In this document: piece by piece, positions 44,263-47,187 of the stretch
How the letters are laid out: each line of letters begins with the position of its first letter
How positions within the stretch are numbered: position 1 is the first letter of the stretch
Assembly: GCA_947503365.1 (NCBI GenBank)
Contig: CANNDT010000030.1
Coordinates: 1 to 47,187 of the forward strand
From: CANNDT01 sp945876205
Lineage (GTDB): Bacteria > Acidobacteriota > Vicinamibacteria > Vicinamibacterales > UBA2999
Length of the DNA: 47,187 nucleotides
Direction: 5' to 3'
Translations under genes and position numbers: made by a program
Notes under the pieces: generated by a model
Seen by the model: the letters and a program-made list of their open reading frames with translations, nothing else
Databases searched by the model: none
Told to the model about the DNA's origin: nothing

Positions 44263-44406
44263 ATGGAGCGCGACGTTGTGTGCGGCATGCAGGTCGACCC
44301 GGCCAAAGCGGCAGCTACGAGCGAGTACAACGGTAAGACGTATTACTTCTGCGCGAAGGGCTGCAAGACCAAGTTCGACGCGAATCCGGCGCAGTATGCG
44401 AAGTAA
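44263..44406 (+). CDS. YHS-domain protein
   Basis: 47 aa: VCGMQVDPAKAAATSEYNGK then TYYFCAKGCKTKFDANPAQY. This is a complete YHS domain with the CGM and FCAKGC cysteines that bind metal. GAGGAGGA precedes the ATG at good spacing. The same domain type forms the N-terminus of the ATPase encoded 53 bases downstream, so the small protein may be a metallochaperone for it. Confidence 0.88.
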   Translation: MERDVVCGMQVDPAKAAATSEYNGKTYYFCAKGCKTKFDANPAQYAK

Positions 44407-44418
44407 CGACTAATCCGA

Positions 44419-44444
44419 GGACCGGGCAGGAACTGCCCCGGCCC
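44419..44444 (+). other. Hairpin before the copper ATPase gene
   Basis: GGGCAG-GAA-CTGCCC core stem, with further pairing across a bulge. It lies between the YHS stop and the ATPase ribosome site and has no T-run. It might tune relative expression of the two genes. Confidence 0.4.
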
Positions 44445-44459
44445 TCAGGTGCCCGTGTC

Positions 44460-46895
44460 ATGGCTACCACTCACGAATCCGCTTCTGCACAGGGAGTGGT
44501 CGATCCCGTCTGCGACATGACGATCGATCCGGCCGACGCCGTCGGTCATTCAGAGTACAGAGGACAGACCTACTACTTCTGCAGCGACAGCTGTCTCGAA
44601 CGATTCCGCGCGAACCCGGCGCCATTCCTGGAGCCCGAGGGTGGGACCTCGCCTGCGGCCGCAGGCCCAGCGGTCGAGACTGACTACACCTGTCCCATGG
44701 ATCCGGAGATCCGGCAGAAGGGAGCCGGTGCCTGTCCGAAGTGCGGCATGGCTCTCGAGCCGGTGATGGCCGCACCCGCGACCAAGACCGAGTGGACATG
44801 CCCGATGCACCCGGAGATCGTCCGCGACGAGCCGGGGCCGTGCCCGATCTGCGGGATGGCACTCGAGCCCCGTGTCGTGACGCTCGAAGACAAGAACCCT
44901 GAACTCGACGACATGACGCGGCGGTTCTGGGTGTCGCTCGTGGTCACCGCACCAATCCTTGCGTTCATGGTCTCTGAGTTCTTGCCCGGCCGGCCACTAC
45001 AGCAACTGGTGCCGCACGGGGCGTTGAACTGGATACAGCTGGCCCTGGCGACGCCGGTCGTGCTGTGGGGCGGGTGGCCGTTCTTCGTGCGCGGCTGGGC
45101 GTCGATCGTGAACCGTCACCTGAACATGTTCACGCTGATCGCCCTGGGCGTCGGAGCGGCCTTTGCGTATAGCGTCCTGGCGACGATTGCGCCCGGCCTG
45201 TTTCCCGACTCCTTCCGGATGGGCGACCAGATCGCGGTCTACTTCGAGCCGGCGGCGGCCATCGTGGTGCTGGTACTGCTCGGTCAGGTGCTGGAACTGC
45301 GCGCCCGCAGTCGCACGGGCGCCGCGATCCGAAACCTGCTGGGACTTGCGCCAAAGACGGCTCGCAGGATCGGAGAGGACGGCACAGAGCAGGACGTTCC
45401 GCTTGAGGCGGTGGTCGTCAATGATCGACTGCGCGTCCGCCCGGGTGAGCGCGTGCCGGTCGACGGCGTCGTGCTCGACGGCACGACGACCATCGACGAG
45501 TCGATGGTCACGGGCGAGCCCATCCCGGTCGAGAAGACGCAGGACGCGAAGGTCACGGGCGGCACGGTGAACGGGACCGGCGCATTCATCATGCGCGCAG
45601 AGCGAGTGGGCAGCGACACGTTACTCGCACAGATTGTCCGCATGGTGAGTGAGGCTCAGCGATCCCGCGCGCCGATCCAGCGGCTCGCCGACACGGTGGC
45701 GGGCTGGTTCGTGCCGGCCGTCATCGCCGTGTCCATGGTGACGTTCATCGTCTGGTCAGGCTATGGGCCGGAGCCGCGACTGGCGCACGCACTTGTCAAT
45801 GCGGTCGCCGTCCTGATCATCGCGTGCCCCTGCGCGCTCGGTCTCGCGACCCCCATGTCGATCATGGTCGGTACCGGCCGTGGTGCTGAAGGCGGCGTAC
45901 TCATTCGCAACGCCGAGGCGCTCGAAATCCTCGAGAAGGTGACGACCATCGTCGTGGACAAGACCGGCACGCTCACGGAGGGCAAGCCAAAGCTCGTGAC
46001 GATCGAGCCCCAGCCGGGGATGGACGCGGCCACGCTGCTGCGCCTGACTGCGAGCCTTGAACATGTGAGCGAACATCCACTCGCCGCAGCCATCGTGGGA
46101 GGCGCGCGCGAACGAAATATCGACATGTCCGAGGTGACGAACTTCGCGTCGGCCACGGGCAAGGGCGTGACGGGGACCGTCGATGGACGCACGGTCGCCA
46201 TCGGGAATCTGAAGCACCTGGAGGCGCTCGCCATCGACCCCGGTCAGTTGACGGCGCGGGCGGAGGAACTGCGTCGCGAGGGCCAGACCGTGATGTTTGT
46301 CGCGGTCGATGGAAAGACGGCGGGACTCGTCGGGGTGGCCGATCCCATCAAGCCGACCACACACGAAGCCATCGAGGCCTTGCACCGGGAGGGCATCAAG
46401 GTGGTGATGCTCACCGGCGACAATCGCACGACGGCCGAAGCCGTCGCGAAGTCCCTCGGGATCGATCAGATCGAAGCCGACGTGCTGCCGGATCAGAAGG
46501 CGGAGGTGATCAAGCGCCTGCAGGCGAGTGGTGAACGTGTGGCGATGGCCGGAGACGGCATCAACGACGCGCCTGCGCTCGCGCAGGCGGACGTGGGCAT
46601 CGCGATGGGCACCGGGACAGACGTGGCCATGGAGAGCGCCGGGGTCACCCTGGTCAAGGGAGATCTTCGCGGCATCGTGCGCGCCAGGCGGCTGAGCCGT
46701 GCCACCATGCGGAACATCAGGCAGAACCTGTTCTTTGCGTTCATCTACAACGTCGCCGGGGTGCCGATTGCGGCGGGGATCCTGTATCCCTGGTTTGGAC
46801 TGCTGCTCAGCCCGATGCTCGCCAGCGCGGCGATGACGTTCAGCTCCGTCTCAGTCATCGGCAATGCACTGCGGTTGAGGCGGGTATCTCTGTGA
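44460..46895 (+). CDS. copA: Copper-translocating P1B-type ATPase with YHS and two metal-binding N-terminal domains
   Basis: 811 aa. N-terminus: a YHS domain (DPVCDMTIDPADAVGH, YYFCSDSCLERF), then two short heavy-metal-binding domains (YTCPMDPEIRQKGAGACPKC and WTCPMHPEIVRDEPGPCPIC, each with a CGMALEP end). The pump core has TGEPIPVEK, the TM6 CPC motif in ACPCALGLATP, the phosphorylation site DKTGTLTEGK, the SEHPLA motif and GDGINDAPALAQADVGIAMG. CPC indicates Cu+ (or Ag+) export. Last gene of the CBS-peptide-YHS-ATPase cluster. Confidence 0.95.
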   Translation: MATTHESASAQGVVDPVCDMTIDPADAVGHSEYRGQTYYFCSDSCLERFRANPAPFLEPEGGTSPAAAGPAVETDYTCPMDPEIRQKGAGACPKCGMALEPVMAAPATKTEWTCPMHPEIVRDEPGPCPICGMALEPRVVTLEDKNPELDDMTRRFWVSLVVTAPILAFMVSEFLPGRPLQQLVPHGALNWIQLALATPVVLWGGWPFFVRGWASIVNRHLNMFTLIALGVGAAFAYSVLATIAPGLFPDSFRMGDQIAVYFEPAAAIVVLVLLGQVLELRARSRTGAAIRNLLGLAPKTARRIGEDGTEQDVPLEAVVVNDRLRVRPGERVPVDGVVLDGTTTIDESMVTGEPIPVEKTQDAKVTGGTVNGTGAFIMRAERVGSDTLLAQIVRMVSEAQRSRAPIQRLADTVAGWFVPAVIAVSMVTFIVWSGYGPEPRLAHALVNAVAVLIIACPCALGLATPMSIMVGTGRGAEGGVLIRNAEALEILEKVTTIVVDKTGTLTEGKPKLVTIEPQPGMDAATLLRLTASLEHVSEHPLAAAIVGGARERNIDMSEVTNFASATGKGVTGTVDGRTVAIGNLKHLEALAIDPGQLTARAEELRREGQTVMFVAVDGKTAGLVGVADPIKPTTHEAIEALHREGIKVVMLTGDNRTTAEAVAKSLGIDQIEADVLPDQKAEVIKRLQASGERVAMAGDGINDAPALAQADVGIAMGTGTDVAMESAGVTLVKGDLRGIVRARRLSRATMRNIRQNLFFAFIYNVAGVPIAAGILYPWFGLLLSPMLASAAMTFSSVSVIGNALRLRRVSL

Positions 46896-47107
46896 ATCTT
46901 GTGAAATGCCGTTCATTCTAGCTCGCGTCGAAGCCGTGCGCGAAATTGCTGGGCCGGCTCGAAAGAGCGCTGAACCGCAAATGAATCAGACCAGCCAGTT
47001 GCGGACATCGTCCAGTGCGGCCTTCCCCGCGCAAACGACTCACTGAACAGAGTTTACGGGATCACTCAATCGCTCGTCAGTGATTGATCTTATTGAGTTT
47101 ACGGAGC
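46896..47107. other. Right-end intergenic region with short repeats
   Basis: No gene. A 10-base direct repeat GAGTTTACGG occurs at 47050..47059 and 47095..47104. The segment at 47048..47062 resembles 37228..37242 near the left att copy. Inverted ATCACT/AGTGAT arms lie at 47061..47084, downstream of the tRNA as read on the minus strand, and lack a T-run. Confidence 0.4.
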
Positions 47108-47182
47108 TGGCTCCTCGGGCTGGATTCGAACCAGCAACCCTCCGGTTAACAGCCGGATGCTCTGCCGTTGAGCTACCGAGGA
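47108..47182 (-). tRNA. tRNA-Asn (GTT)
   Basis: Full cloverleaf on the minus strand: acceptor TCCTCGG pairs with CCGAGGA, D stem GCTC/GAGC, anticodon stem TCCGG/CCGGA with loop CTGTTAA (anticodon GTT), five-base variable loop, T stem GCTGG/CCAGC with TTCGAAT loop. The discriminator is G and the CCA end is encoded at 47108..47110. Its 3' half is duplicated 10 kb away. Confidence 0.95.
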
Positions 47183-47187
47183 AAATA

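Noticed and set aside
44419..44444. Riboswitch or copper-responsive attenuator
   Set aside because: Only a simple stem-loop is visible, without a T-run or a conserved aptamer pattern.

Overview
The window is about 47 kb of high-GC bacterial chromosome. The gene content suggests an Acidobacteriota member, perhaps Vicinamibacter-like: a carboxypeptidase-regulatory-domain (Oar-type) TonB receptor, DUF6152 and DUF5916 secreted proteins, TAT-exported enzymes, a subtilase with QIVWGD repeats and many signal-peptide hydrolases. This assignment is an inference from family content. No rRNA or CRISPR array is present. One tRNA (tRNA-Asn, GTT) lies at the right edge.

Layout. 0.2-7.6 kb: a cyclopropane-fatty-acid synthase overlapping a geranylgeranyl-reductase-like flavoprotein, a serine beta-lactamase-like hydrolase, a small acidic protein, and two tandem secreted alpha/beta-hydrolase paralogues, the second fused to a solute-binding domain. 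7.6-16.8 kb: a tightly packed minus-strand operon (TAT-exported FAD oxidoreductase, pentaheme cytochrome c, exported amidohydrolase, TonB receptor, exported methyltransferase-like protein). It faces a divergent GntR/FCD regulator across an AT-rich region with two GATT...AATC palindromes and a TATAAT box. I consider this the best candidate for an undescribed system: import and periplasmic oxidation of an unknown substrate with electrons passed to a multiheme cytochrome. 16.9-18.7 kb: a secreted protein translationally coupled to a matrixin-like metalloprotease with PKD and bulb-lectin domains. 18.7-27 kb: a four-gene operon of secreted proteins of unknown role (DUF6152 operon), an Fsr-type MFS exporter, a DUF5916 outer-membrane protein, a cupin and a DASS-type anion symporter, closed by a perfect 13-bp hairpin. 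27-37 kb: YchF GTPase, a P2-type cation ATPase divergent from feoA-feoB-(Cys-rich protein) with a palindromic operator between them, and DUF302. This stretch also holds gene relics: a truncated TAT aminotransferase, histidine kinase pieces, a CsbD/Crp fusion scar and a cytochrome c peroxidase C-terminus.

37-47 kb: a 41-bp near-copy of the tRNA-Asn 3' half at 37.12 kb lies in direct orientation with the intact tRNA-Asn at 47.11 kb. The 10 kb between them looks like a decayed integrative island with no integrase left. It carries a lone 7TM sensor-type membrane protein, the QIVWGD subtilase, a VapBC-type toxin-antitoxin pair, relics of an IS3 transposase and acetate kinase, an NhaC-type antiporter, and a copper module (Cys-rich CBS protein, a 50-aa Met/Trp-tailed membrane peptide, a YHS protein and a CopA-type ATPase with YHS and two metal-binding CxxC domains).
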